DNA from: Gemmatimonadota bacterium
GTDB taxonomy: Bacteria; Gemmatimonadota; Gemmatimonadetes; Palauibacterales; Palauibacteraceae
Length of the DNA: 7,200 nucleotides
Reading direction: 5' to 3'
NCBI GenBank assembly: GCA_023554435.1
Contig: JAMJQV010000105.1
Coordinates: forward strand, 1 to 7,200
In this document: positions 1-5,846 of the stretch, one piece after another
Layout of the letters: each line of letters opens with the position of its first letter
Position numbering within the stretch: position 1 is the stretch's first letter
The notes under the pieces: model-generated
Seen by the model: only the letters and a program-made list of their open reading frames with translations
Database searches by the model: none
What the model was told of the DNA's origin: nothing
Translations under genes and position numbers: made by a program

Positions 1-236
1 AGTCGGGCTACGGAAAGACAGTGGAAATCGATCACGGTTTCGGCTACAAGACGCGCTACGCTCACGCCGGCAGCATCCAGGTGAAGCGTGGCCATCGCGT
101 GGATCGTGGCGACATCCTGGGCGAAGTCGGTAAGACGGGACTGGCGACGGCACCGCACCTCCATTACGAGGTGTTGATCGACGGCCGCCAGGTGAATCCC
201 AGGCAGTACCTGCTCGACGACATCGTATACGAGTGA
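1..236 (+). CDS. M23/LytM-family peptidase, C-terminal fragment (5' end outside window)
   Basis: The reading frame is open from the window edge (first whole codon at position 3) to a TGA at 234-236, giving 77 visible residues. They match the C-terminal half of the LytM/M23 zinc metallopeptidase fold. A glycine-rich strand (SGYGKTVEIDHG) is followed by TRYAHAG, whose His matches the active-site His of the family. Next come the strand V-K-R-G-H-R-V-D-R-G-D-I-L-G-E-V-G, then TGLATAPHLHYEV with the HxH motif (catalytic His and zinc-ligand His), and the usual VNPRQYL ending. The first zinc ligands (HxxxD) would lie upstream of the window. Family members cut peptide cross-links in peptidoglycan in the periplasm, or act as inactive regulators of amidases. 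The residues seen here suggest an active enzyme. The N-terminal architecture (signal peptide, coiled coil, LysM or other) cannot be seen, so the exact subfamily is open. A GTG inside the frame at 21 is not a credible start because homology continues upstream of it. Confidence 0.9.
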   Translation, partial: SGYGKTVEIDHGFGYKTRYAHAGSIQVKRGHRVDRGDILGEVGKTGLATAPHLHYEVLIDGRQVNPRQYLLDDIVYE

Positions 237-295
237 CGCCGGCGGTCTCGCGGGCCACCGCGCGTCCGATCTTGCTGCACCATGGTTGCACCGGG

Positions 296-316
296 GGGCC
301 TTCCAGCGGGAGGCCC
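296..316 (+). terminator. Terminator-like hairpin after the peptidase gene
   Basis: The arms GGGCCTTCC (296-304) and GGGAGGCCC (308-316) pair over 9 bp with one G-U wobble and a 3-base AGC loop. The hairpin lies 60 bases after the peptidase stop codon. The bases that follow (TTCGTCGTC) are only weakly T-rich, so efficiency is uncertain. Its position between the peptidase stop and the promoter of the next gene supports a terminator role. Confidence 0.5.
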
Positions 317-352
317 TTCGTCGTCGGGGGAGCGGGCAGCGGGAGAATGTGT

Positions 353-381
353 TTGAAAATAGGCGAGGTGGCCGGTAGATT
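353..381 (+). promoter_or_regulatory. Candidate sigma-70 promoter for the lipoprotein gene
   Basis: A -35-like TTGAAA (353-358) is followed after exactly 17 bases by a -10-like TAGATT (376-381). These match 5 of 6 and 4 of 6 positions of the consensus hexamers TTGACA and TATAAT. The segment around 349-360 is AT-richer than its surroundings. A transcript would start near 388 and leave a leader of about 40 bases before the ATG at 430. Position, spacing and the hairpin upstream agree. This is a motif match only. Confidence 0.45.
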
Positions 382-418
382 TGCCGGTCGCGATGCGAAG
401 ATCACCGCTCATCCAACG

Positions 419-422
419 TGGA
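419..422 (+). promoter_or_regulatory. Shine-Dalgarno site deciding the lipoprotein start
   Basis: GGAG lies 7 bases before the ATG at 430, which is ideal spacing. The in-frame GTG at 418 overlaps this site and would put four extra residues before the signal peptide, so ATG 430 is preferred. Confidence 0.7.
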
Positions 423-429
423 GACACGG

Positions 430-1194
430 ATGCGAGGCAAGCGTAGTTTCTTTCTGATCATCGGCACCGCCGTCGCGCTCAGCGCGTGCGGGGGTTCCGA
501 CGTAACCGTGCAGGTCCTTGGAGAAGGCGCGGACGGGCCCATCCCTCAGGCCAATCTCGAGGTCTTCTTCTATCCGTTCGATCGTGATTCGGTGTTCGAC
601 GCTCTCGACACCGAGGCGTCCACGCCGAAGCCGCAGATCCCGGAGGAAATGCTGGCCACGTTCGCGGAGATTCGCGCCCTCCAGGAGGAGTGGCGGGACA
701 AGGAAGCGGAGTGGTCTGAGGCGCGCGACCGGATGCAGACCCTCTCCGAAGAGATGCAGGCGATGGATCCGCGGGCTCGAGGCACGCGCGAGTACATGTC
801 CAAGTACGAGGAATTCGAGCAGCTCGAGGGAGTGGAAGGGCGTCTCGACCGTGAGAAGCAGGCGCTGTTCGACCAGTTCACCGCCATGCAGGACTCGGTC
901 ACGACGCGAGTGGACGAGTTCAAGGCCGTGCGCGACACGTGGGAAGACGAGGCGTACGCCGGGTACTTCGACATCGAGCAGTCCCTGGTCACTGAATTGG
1001 GACGGCAGGTCTTCGCTGACACGACGAGCGCGGATGGCTATGTCACGCGCACGCTGCCGGCGGGAGACTGGTGGGTCAACGCGAGGATCCGTGTTCCGGT
1101 CGGTGAGTTCGTATGGAATCACCTGATTGATCCGACGCAGGTGGACACACTTCGTCTCGATGTCTCCAACGGCGACGAGCGCGTTCGTCTCTGA
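430..1194 (+). CDS. Putative lipoprotein with central coiled coil
   Basis: The product has 254 residues and I do not recognise a named family. The N-terminus has the basic stretch RGKR, a hydrophobic segment (residues 7-17) and the lipobox LSAC with Cys at 20. It should therefore be exported, lipidated and cleaved before Cys20. Residues +2 and +3 are Gly, not Asp, which by the E. coli Lol rule favours the outer membrane. After the lipobox come strand-like segments (VTVQVLG at about 24-30, LEVFFYP at 43-49). A charged, helix-rich region at about 72-172 is full of Glu, Arg, Gln and heptad-spaced Leu/Met/Phe and should form a coiled coil. The C-terminus returns to beta structure (GYVTRTLPAGDWWVNARIRV, then VDTLRLDV). 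The pieces 'D-G-P-I-P-Q-A-N-L-E-V' and 'T-S-A-D-G-Y-V-T-R-T-L-P-A-G-D-W-W-V' resemble the first and later strands of carboxypeptidase-regulatory-like (transthyretin-like) sandwiches. The coiled coil may be an insertion in such a domain. The gene appears monocistronic, with a promoter before it and a strong hairpin after it. Function is unknown; a structural or envelope-spacer role is a guess. Confidence 0.85.
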   Translation: MRGKRSFFLIIGTAVALSACGGSDVTVQVLGEGADGPIPQANLEVFFYPFDRDSVFDALDTEASTPKPQIPEEMLATFAEIRALQEEWRDKEAEWSEARDRMQTLSEEMQAMDPRARGTREYMSKYEEFEQLEGVEGRLDREKQALFDQFTAMQDSVTTRVDEFKAVRDTWEDEAYAGYFDIEQSLVTELGRQVFADTTSADGYVTRTLPAGDWWVNARIRVPVGEFVWNHLIDPTQVDTLRLDVSNGDERVRL

Positions 1195-1211
1195 CCCGTG
1201 TTGATCGTCGG

Positions 1212-1246
1212 ACGCGGGTGCGCGTGACCACCGCGCGCACCCGCGT
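1212..1246 (+). terminator. Strong GC-rich hairpin after the lipoprotein gene
   Basis: The arms ACGCGGGTGCGCGT (1212-1225) and GCGCGCACCCGCGT (1233-1246) pair over 14 bp: 13 Watson-Crick pairs plus one closing G-U, with a 7-base loop GACCACC. It begins 17 bases after the TGA of the lipoprotein gene and ends 78 bases before the next start codon. No T-tract follows on the plus strand, so it could be a non-canonical (U-less) terminator or a 3'-end stabiliser. The near-perfect symmetry also allows it to act on either strand. Confidence 0.6.
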
Positions 1247-1324
1247 ACCGGCGGCCCCTCTGGCACACGCCGTACCCGGCCTCGCCGGACTTGATGCCTC
1301 TTACCCTGGCGCGGGAATCACTCC

Positions 1325-3505
1325 ATGAACGCCCCGACGTCCGAATCCACGAGCGGTCTCGGCTTCGAGGTCGATCGCGACCACGTCGGCTGGCTGACCT
1401 TCGATCGCCCGGACGCCTCGACCAACCTCCTGACACCAACACTGATGCAGGAACTCGACGCGCTGCTCTCGCAGCTGGAGTCGCGCATCGCGAATGGCCA
1501 GATACTGGCCCTGGTTCTCCGTAGCGGGAAGGAGGGCTCGTTCATCGCTGGCGCCGATGTCGAGGCCATAGCGGCTCTGTCCTCCGCCGCGGATGCCCGG
1601 GCGGCCAGCGCCGAGGGACAGCGGATCTTCCGGCGCATCGAGCGTCTGCGAGTTCCGACCGTCGCCGCGGTCGATGGAGCCTGCATGGGAGGCGGCACCG
1701 AACTCATCCTGCACTGCGACTACCGCGTCGCGTCCGACCGAAACTCGACTGTCATCGGCCTCCCGGAGGTCCGTCTCGGCATCCTGCCCGGGTTCGGCGG
1801 AACCGTGAAACTGCCACCCCTGGTCGGAATGCAGAACGCGCTGGGGATCATCCTGTCGGGAAAGCCGGTCCGTCCCTCGCGCGCGAAGCGGCTCGGCCTC
1901 ATTGACGAGGTGGTCGCGGCGGCTCGATTTCGGAGCGCGGTCAGTGAGTTCGTGGCACGGGTCATCGGAAATCGGGTCGAACGCACCCCGCCGGCACTCG
2001 GATTCGGCCAGCGTCTGCTGGAGAGGACCGGCCCCGGGCGTCGAATCATGTTCGGTGCCGCACGCAAAAGGACGTCCGCCGAGGTCGGGGCGTTCTATCC
2101 GGCTCCCTTCAAGGCGATCGACGTCCTGGCGGGCGCGGTCGGAATGAAGGCGGACGAAGCGTATGCGTCCGAGGCCGCAGCGCTCGGGGACCTGGCCGTT
2201 ACCCCCGAGTCCCGGAACCTCGTGCGGGTCTTCCGCCTGTCGCAGGCGGCCCGCAGGGCGTTGCCCGAGGACGTCGCACCGCACGGGCGGTCCGTCAATC
2301 GAATGGGGGTCATCGGTGCCGGGATGATGGGCGGGGCCATCGCCGAGCTGGCCGCCGCACATGACATCCCGGTCGTGCTGAAGGACATCGACCAGGACGC
2401 GCTCGACTCCGGGCTGCGACATGCCGGGGATTTGCTCCGGAAGGCGGTAGCGGCCAGGGTCTTCAGCGAAGAGGAAGCGTCGCTCAAGTTCGCCCTCATC
2501 ACGGGCACTCTGGAATACGACGATTTCGAGGGCGCCGACCTCGTGGTGGAGGCGGTCGTCGAGCGGATGGCCGTGAAACAGCAGGTATTGAGGGAAGCCG
2601 AGGCCTCGGCCGACGGTGCGGTGCTCGCCACCAACACATCCGCGCTTTCGGTGGACGAGATGGCGAGCGGTGTAGAGCGACCCGGTTCGGTGATTGGCCT
2701 CCATTTCTTCAACCCGGTGCACAAGATGCCCCTGGTCGAGGTGGTAGCCGGTCCACGTACCTCCCCCGAGGCCCTGGCGACCGGGTTCGGCCTCGTCCTC
2801 GCGTTGGGCAAGACTCCGGTGCTCGTGGCTGACCGTCCCGGGTTCCTCGTCAACCGCCTCCTCGCCCCGTACCTGAACGAGGCCGGCTTCCTGCTCGAAG
2901 AGGGAGCCTCCATCGAGGCGGTTGATGGAGCGCTGGAGAGCTTCGGTATGCCCATGGGTCCGCTGCGTCTCCTGGACGAGATCGGCTTTGATGTCGCCCG
3001 GCACGCCAGCCGGGAGATGGCGGCGGCATTTGGAGAGCGGATGCGACCCTCGGGCGTGCTGGATCGCATGATCGAAGACGCCCGCCTTGGCAGGAAGAAC
3101 GGATTGGGCTTTCATCGGTATCAGGATGGCAGAGACCGCGGTGCGGATCCGACCGTTCCGCGTCTTCTCTCGAGAGAAGAGGCTACCGGACCCGGAGCGG
3201 CACGGTCCAGCTTCCCGGCGGAGGAGATCCAGAGACGGTGCCTGTACATCATGGTGAACGAGGCCGCCTACGCGCTGGAAGAGCAGGTCGTCGAGGGACC
3301 GGATCCCGTGGATCTCGCCATGGTAATGGGAACCGGCTTCCCTCCATTCCGCGGCGGGCTCTTGAGGTGGGCCGATGTCGAGGACATTCGGAAAATCCAC
3401 AATGCGTTGTCGGAGTACGCCGGCACGTGCGGAAACCGTTTCGCCCCCGCACCGCTCCTGGTGCGGATGGCGGAGCAGAATCGGACGTTTACCGATCTTA
3501 ACTAA
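1325..3505 (+). CDS. fadJ: Bifunctional enoyl-CoA hydratase / 3-hydroxyacyl-CoA dehydrogenase (FadJ/FadB type)
   Basis: This 726-residue protein is the alpha subunit type of the fatty-acid oxidation complex. It hydrates trans-2-enoyl-CoA to L-3-hydroxyacyl-CoA and oxidises that with NAD+ to 3-ketoacyl-CoA in the cytoplasm. E. coli FadJ (714) and FadB (729) are about the same length. The crotonase domain (about 1-200) has FIAGAD (73-78), GGGTE with catalytic Glu126, GLPEVRLG with catalytic Glu148, and PGFGGT. A linker leads to the NAD-binding domain, with GxGxxG as GAGMMG (331-336) and Asp354 at the end of the second strand. The dehydrogenase active site has TNTS (436-439), HFFNP with His460, and Glu472 twelve residues on, as in FadB. 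Two C-terminal helical domains follow: GFLVNR to LLDEIGFD (506-556), then RCLYIMVNEA to TGFPPFRGG (638-678). No key residue is missing. ATG 1325 has a weak GGGA 8 bases upstream. No clear promoter was found. The thiolase partner is not adjacent. Wording such as IAGADV and the C-terminal domain look closer to FadJ than FadB, but the symbol is tentative. Confidence 0.95.
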   Translation: MNAPTSESTSGLGFEVDRDHVGWLTFDRPDASTNLLTPTLMQELDALLSQLESRIANGQILALVLRSGKEGSFIAGADVEAIAALSSAADARAASAEGQRIFRRIERLRVPTVAAVDGACMGGGTELILHCDYRVASDRNSTVIGLPEVRLGILPGFGGTVKLPPLVGMQNALGIILSGKPVRPSRAKRLGLIDEVVAAARFRSAVSEFVARVIGNRVERTPPALGFGQRLLERTGPGRRIMFGAARKRTSAEVGAFYPAPFKAIDVLAGAVGMKADEAYASEAAALGDLAVTPESRNLVRVFRLSQAARRALPEDVAPHGRSVNRMGVIGAGMMGGAIAELAAAHDIPVVLKDIDQDALDSGLRHAGDLLRKAVAARVFSEEEASLKFALITGTLEYDDFEGADLVVEAVVERMAVKQQVLREAEASADGAVLATNTSALSVDEMASGVERPGSVIGLHFFNPVHKMPLVEVVAGPRTSPEALATGFGLVLALGKTPVLVADRPGFLVNRLLAPYLNEAGFLLEEGASIEAVDGALESFGMPMGPLRLLDEIGFDVARHASREMAAAFGERMRPSGVLDRMIEDARLGRKNGLGFHRYQDGRDRGADPTVPRLLSREEATGPGAARSSFPAEEIQRRCLYIMVNEAAYALEEQVVEGPDPVDLAMVMGTGFPPFRGGLLRWADVEDIRKIHNALSEYAGTCGNRFAPAPLLVRMAEQNRTFTDLN
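3163..3180. repeat. Perfect 18-bp palindrome inside fadJ
   Basis: TCTTCTCTCGAGAGAAGA equals its own reverse complement with no spacer, centred on CTCGAG. It falls within codons 613-619 of the fadJ-like gene, in the linker between the two C-terminal helical domains. A 9-bp half-site is unlikely to occur by chance in a window this size, but it may be neutral. Any regulatory role is unproven. Confidence 0.85.
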
Positions 3506-3533
3506 GCGCCTCATCAACCGGAGATCGCGCACC

Positions 3534-3600
3534 CGGGGGGTGCCGGCTCGAGCCGATGCCGGGACTCCGACGGTCGCCATCGTTTACCGGCGACCCCCCG
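3534..3600 (+). repeat. Inverted repeat spanning the putative start of the DUF402 gene
   Basis: CGGGGGGT (3534-3541) is the exact reverse complement of ACCCCCCG (3593-3600), 51 bases apart. The left copy includes the first two bases of the likely GTG start at 3540. Between the copies lies a 10-bp palindrome GGCTCGAGCC (3545-3554). In mRNA, pairing could hide the start codon. No energy calculation was made. Confidence 0.5.
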
Positions 3601-4565
3601 ACGACGTGCAGCATTTCTCCCAGGAGCTCCTGCACGACGGCGCGGCCTGCAAGATCACCCTCCTGGTGCTCGATCCCGACGACCCTCCCCTGCCTGTGGG
3701 AGACAGCGCGGTTCCGCCGGGCGGCGCCATCTTGTGGTTCATGTTTCCCGGTCGATCGTACGAGGTCGGAGCCCTGTACGATGAGAACGCTTCTTTCCTG
3801 GGCTACTACACGAATTTCGTCCAACCGCCCAGTCCCGAAACGGCGGTCTGGCACCTGACCGATCTCTTCCTGGATGTATGGCAGGGACCCGAGGGTCCCC
3901 CGAAACTCCTGGACGAGAGCGAGCTGACGGAGGCGGCGGAGCGTGGCTGGGTAGGAGCGGAGGACGTCGCGCGCACCCGGGCCGAGGCCGCCGCGGTGCT
4001 GCGGGCCGCGCGGGCCGACCGCTGGCCCCCCGGCGTGGTGTCACGTCATCCGCTGGAGGCCGTACCGTCACTCCGGTTCCGGCGTGATGCCCCCGGGACG
4101 TTCTTTGCCAACCTGGTGGTGGGCCGCCTGATCGCGTTCGGTATCTATGCGCTGGGCGCGATCTCGATCACCTCGGTCGTGTTCTCCGCGTTCACCAATG
4201 CCCTCCAACCGGGCGCCGGCTTCACGGCGGCGAGAGTCGCGTGGCTCGGACTGATCGGGCTGGAACTGGTGATCCTCCTGGGGCTCGCACTGGCAGGCAA
4301 GCTGCCGGCTACGCAGAGGCCGCGTCCCGAGGAGGCGCTCACGGAGCGGTTGTTGTTCTTCGGGACCCTGGTGTCGGGAGCCGCCGTACTTCTCTATCCG
4401 GATAGCCAGTTGTGGAGGGGAGCGCTGACGGGCCTGTACGCCACGCTGGCCGTCTTCCTGTCCATCTTCGCCGTGAGCCGGGGCGTGTTCGACCGCCGGT
4501 TTCCGTTCCTCGCGGTGAGCGGGCTCGTAGTGAGCGTCGTAGCCCTCCTGGTCCTGCTTCTGTAG
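3540..4565 (+). CDS. DUF402-domain protein with five C-terminal membrane helices
   Basis: From a GTG at 3540 the product has 341 residues. Residues 11 to about 160 match the DUF402 fold, the family of nucleoside di-/triphosphate phosphatases such as Gram-positive Ntdp and Streptomyces FomD. Visible marks are GGAILWFMFPG (61-71), GYYTNF (88-93), TDLFLDV (107-113), LLDESEL (123-129) and a final helix with GWVGAEDVARTRAEAA. From about 190 on there are five hydrophobic segments: 192-217, 233-252, 270-286, 292-312 and 322-341. The protein is thus an apparently cytoplasmic domain tethered to the membrane by a multi-pass C-terminus. Usual DUF402 proteins are soluble, about 150-220 residues long. In the motif usually written DxDLD the middle position is Phe110, while Asp108, Asp112, Asp125 and Glu128 remain. 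Start choice: the frame is open further upstream, but that part overlaps fadJ and looks like shadow sequence. GTG 3540 is the only GTG, ATG or TTG between the fadJ stop and the domain. It has no good Shine-Dalgarno (GGAG lies 16 bases upstream), so it may depend on coupling to fadJ, 34 bases away. Substrate and role are unknown. Confidence 0.85.
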   Translation: MPARADAGTPTVAIVYRRPPDDVQHFSQELLHDGAACKITLLVLDPDDPPLPVGDSAVPPGGAILWFMFPGRSYEVGALYDENASFLGYYTNFVQPPSPETAVWHLTDLFLDVWQGPEGPPKLLDESELTEAAERGWVGAEDVARTRAEAAAVLRAARADRWPPGVVSRHPLEAVPSLRFRRDAPGTFFANLVVGRLIAFGIYALGAISITSVVFSAFTNALQPGAGFTAARVAWLGLIGLELVILLGLALAGKLPATQRPRPEEALTERLLFFGTLVSGAAVLLYPDSQLWRGALTGLYATLAVFLSIFAVSRGVFDRRFPFLAVSGLVVSVVALLVLLL

Positions 4566-4577
4566 GCCGATCTGGCC

Positions 4578-4597
4578 CCGTGGCGCTCGTGCCGCGG
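4578..4597 (+). terminator. Possible terminator between convergent genes
   Basis: CCGTGGC (4578-4584) and GCCGCGG (4591-4597) pair over 7 bp with one U-G wobble and a 6-base loop. The bases after it contain several Ts (TCCATTCCAGTTCTTC). It sits 12 bases after the DUF402-gene stop. On the minus strand the wobble becomes a C-A mismatch and no T-tract follows, so it suits the plus-strand transcript better. No separate terminator for glgC is seen. Confidence 0.4.
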
Positions 4598-4622
4598 TCC
4601 ATTCCAGTTCTTCAACAGGGTT

Positions 4623-5846
4623 CTAGATCGGGCGAGTTCGTCCGCGCCGCAGGGCGATGAGGTCTCCCTCGACCCGCGCATCCGGTCGTGTTCTCTCGGC
4701 ATCCGCCGCGATCACTTCAGCGGGCTCGACGAAGTTGTATCGGTCGACGATGCCCCGGTGGATCCGGGCGCCTGCGCCTACGCGGCAGTGGTCCATCACG
4801 ATCGAGTCGACGATCTCCGCCCCTGGCTCGATCAGCGTGTCGCGACCGACGATGGAGCGGACGATGCGCGCCCCGTCCACCACGCTCCCGACACCGAGCG
4901 AGCTGTCTTCGATGGTGCCCGACAGCACTCGGGGGCTGGCACGGTGATAGGCCTGGGAGTGGATGGGCCACATGCGGTTGTTCAGGTCGAAGCGGGGCTC
5001 GGCACCGAGGAGGTCCATATGGGCGGACCAGTACGCCTGCAGGGTGCCGACGTCACGCCAGTACCCGGTCTCTTCATAGGACTTCACGCCCGGGACCTCG
5101 TTCCGGTGGAAGTCGTAGGCGGCGACTTTGTACTCGGGGTCGTTCACCATCAGTGGCACGATGGTACTCCCGAAGTCCGGCTCCAGGCCCTCCTCCATCA
5201 CCTGCTTGAGGACCCTGACCAGGGCGCCCGGCTCGAAGATGTAGTTGCCCATCGACGAGTACGCCCAGCCCGGGCGGCCCGGCATGGCGGGGGGCTCTGC
5301 CGGCTTCTCCTCCCAGCCGACGATCGTGTCGTCATCCCTGGCCTCGGCGATCCCGAAACCGGTGGCGTCTGCTACCGGCACGGGTAGCATGGCCACGCTC
5401 AGGTCAGCTTTCTTCTTCCGGTGGAATCGGACCATGTGGCCGATGTGCATTCGGTAGATGTGGTCGGCCCCGAAGACGGCGATCAGGTCGGGGCGATAAT
5501 CGTAGATCAGGTTGAAATTCTGGTACACCGCATCCGCCGTCCCGCGGTACCATTCCTTGCCCACGCGCATCTGGGGCGGAACCACGGTGAGGAAGTCATC
5601 CGGATGAGGGGTACTCAGCCGCCACCCTTCCCGCAGGTGATGGATCAGTGACTGCGACCGATACTGGACGAGCACGAAGTTCGAGTAGATGCCCGAGTTG
5701 AGCAGATTCGAGAGCACGAAATCCACGATCCGATAGCTGCCGCCGAACGGGACCGACGGCTTGCTCCGCTCCTCCGTCAGAGGCATGAGCCGCCTGCCCT
5801 CACCGCCGGCCATCACCAGCCCGAGTATCCTCAGGTCGCCACGCAT
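4623..5846 (-). CDS. glgC: Glucose-1-phosphate adenylyltransferase (ADP-glucose pyrophosphorylase)
   Basis: This 407-residue enzyme makes ADP-glucose and pyrophosphate from ATP and glucose-1-phosphate, the committed step of bacterial glycogen synthesis. The nucleotidyltransferase domain (about 1-280) has GGEGRRL (14-20), ERSKPSVPFGG (26-36), YRGTADAVYQN (100-110), FGADHIYRMH with Asp128 at the place of the catalytic Asp of E. coli GlgC, and GFGI (163-166). It also has EEKP with Lys181 at the glucose-1-phosphate Lys, SMGNYIF (198-204) and YWRDVGT (262-268). The C-terminal part (about 303-372) shows hexapeptide-like repeats of a left-handed beta-helix, normal for the family. Its wording resembles actinobacterial GlgC more than E. 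coli GlgC. At the E. coli Lys39 position (FGGK), linked to fructose-1,6-bisphosphate activation, this protein has Ser37. Start: ATG at 5846 is chosen because GGAG lies 7 bases upstream; the GTG at 5849 just before it would be too close. It follows glgA in one operon, the A of its ATG being the last base of the glgA stop. Confidence 0.97.
   Translation of the reverse strand: MRGDLRILGLVMAGGEGRRLMPLTEERSKPSVPFGGSYRIVDFVLSNLLNSGIYSNFVLVQYRSQSLIHHLREGWRLSTPHPDDFLTVVPPQMRVGKEWYRGTADAVYQNFNLIYDYRPDLIAVFGADHIYRMHIGHMVRFHRKKKADLSVAMLPVPVADATGFGIAEARDDDTIVGWEEKPAEPPAMPGRPGWAYSSMGNYIFEPGALVRVLKQVMEEGLEPDFGSTIVPLMVNDPEYKVAAYDFHRNEVPGVKSYEETGYWRDVGTLQAYWSAHMDLLGAEPRFDLNNRMWPIHSQAYHRASPRVLSGTIEDSSLGVGSVVDGARIVRSIVGRDTLIEPGAEIVDSIVMDHCRVGAGARIHRGIVDRYNFVEPAEVIAADAERTRPDARVEGDLIALRRGRTRPI

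Noticed and set aside
233..457. A 74-codon frame in the spacer after the peptidase
   Set aside because: It overlaps the terminator-like hairpin, the promoter and the lipoprotein start, and shows no recognisable sequence.
409..1266. A 285-codon minus-strand frame opposite the lipoprotein gene
   Set aside because: It has no motifs, an Arg-rich composition and no ribosome site. The plus-strand gene has a lipobox, promoter and Shine-Dalgarno.
1260..1275. Sigma-54-like site CTGGCAC upstream of fadJ
   Set aside because: The -24 half looks right, but at the required spacing the -12 GC is AC, so the essential G is missing.
1276..1288. Small hairpin CCGGC-CTC-GCCGG before fadJ
   Set aside because: A 5-bp GC stem is expected often by chance at this base composition, and nothing around it suggests a function.
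3375..3539. N-terminal extension of the DUF402 gene into fadJ
   Set aside because: The extension is Ser/Arg-rich shadow sequence over the conserved fadJ C-terminus and would overlap it by 131 bases. Homology begins only after about 3570.
1301..3580. A 759-codon open frame on the minus strand opposite fadJ
   Set aside because: It lies wholly over a clear FadJ-type gene. The translation is rich in Arg, Gly, His and Asp with no recognisable motif, as expected for an antisense frame of a GC-rich gene.
4339..4702. Minus-strand frames across the end of the DUF402 gene and the end of glgC
   Set aside because: They run opposite the membrane helices and out of frame with glgC, with Arg/Thr-rich low-information translations.
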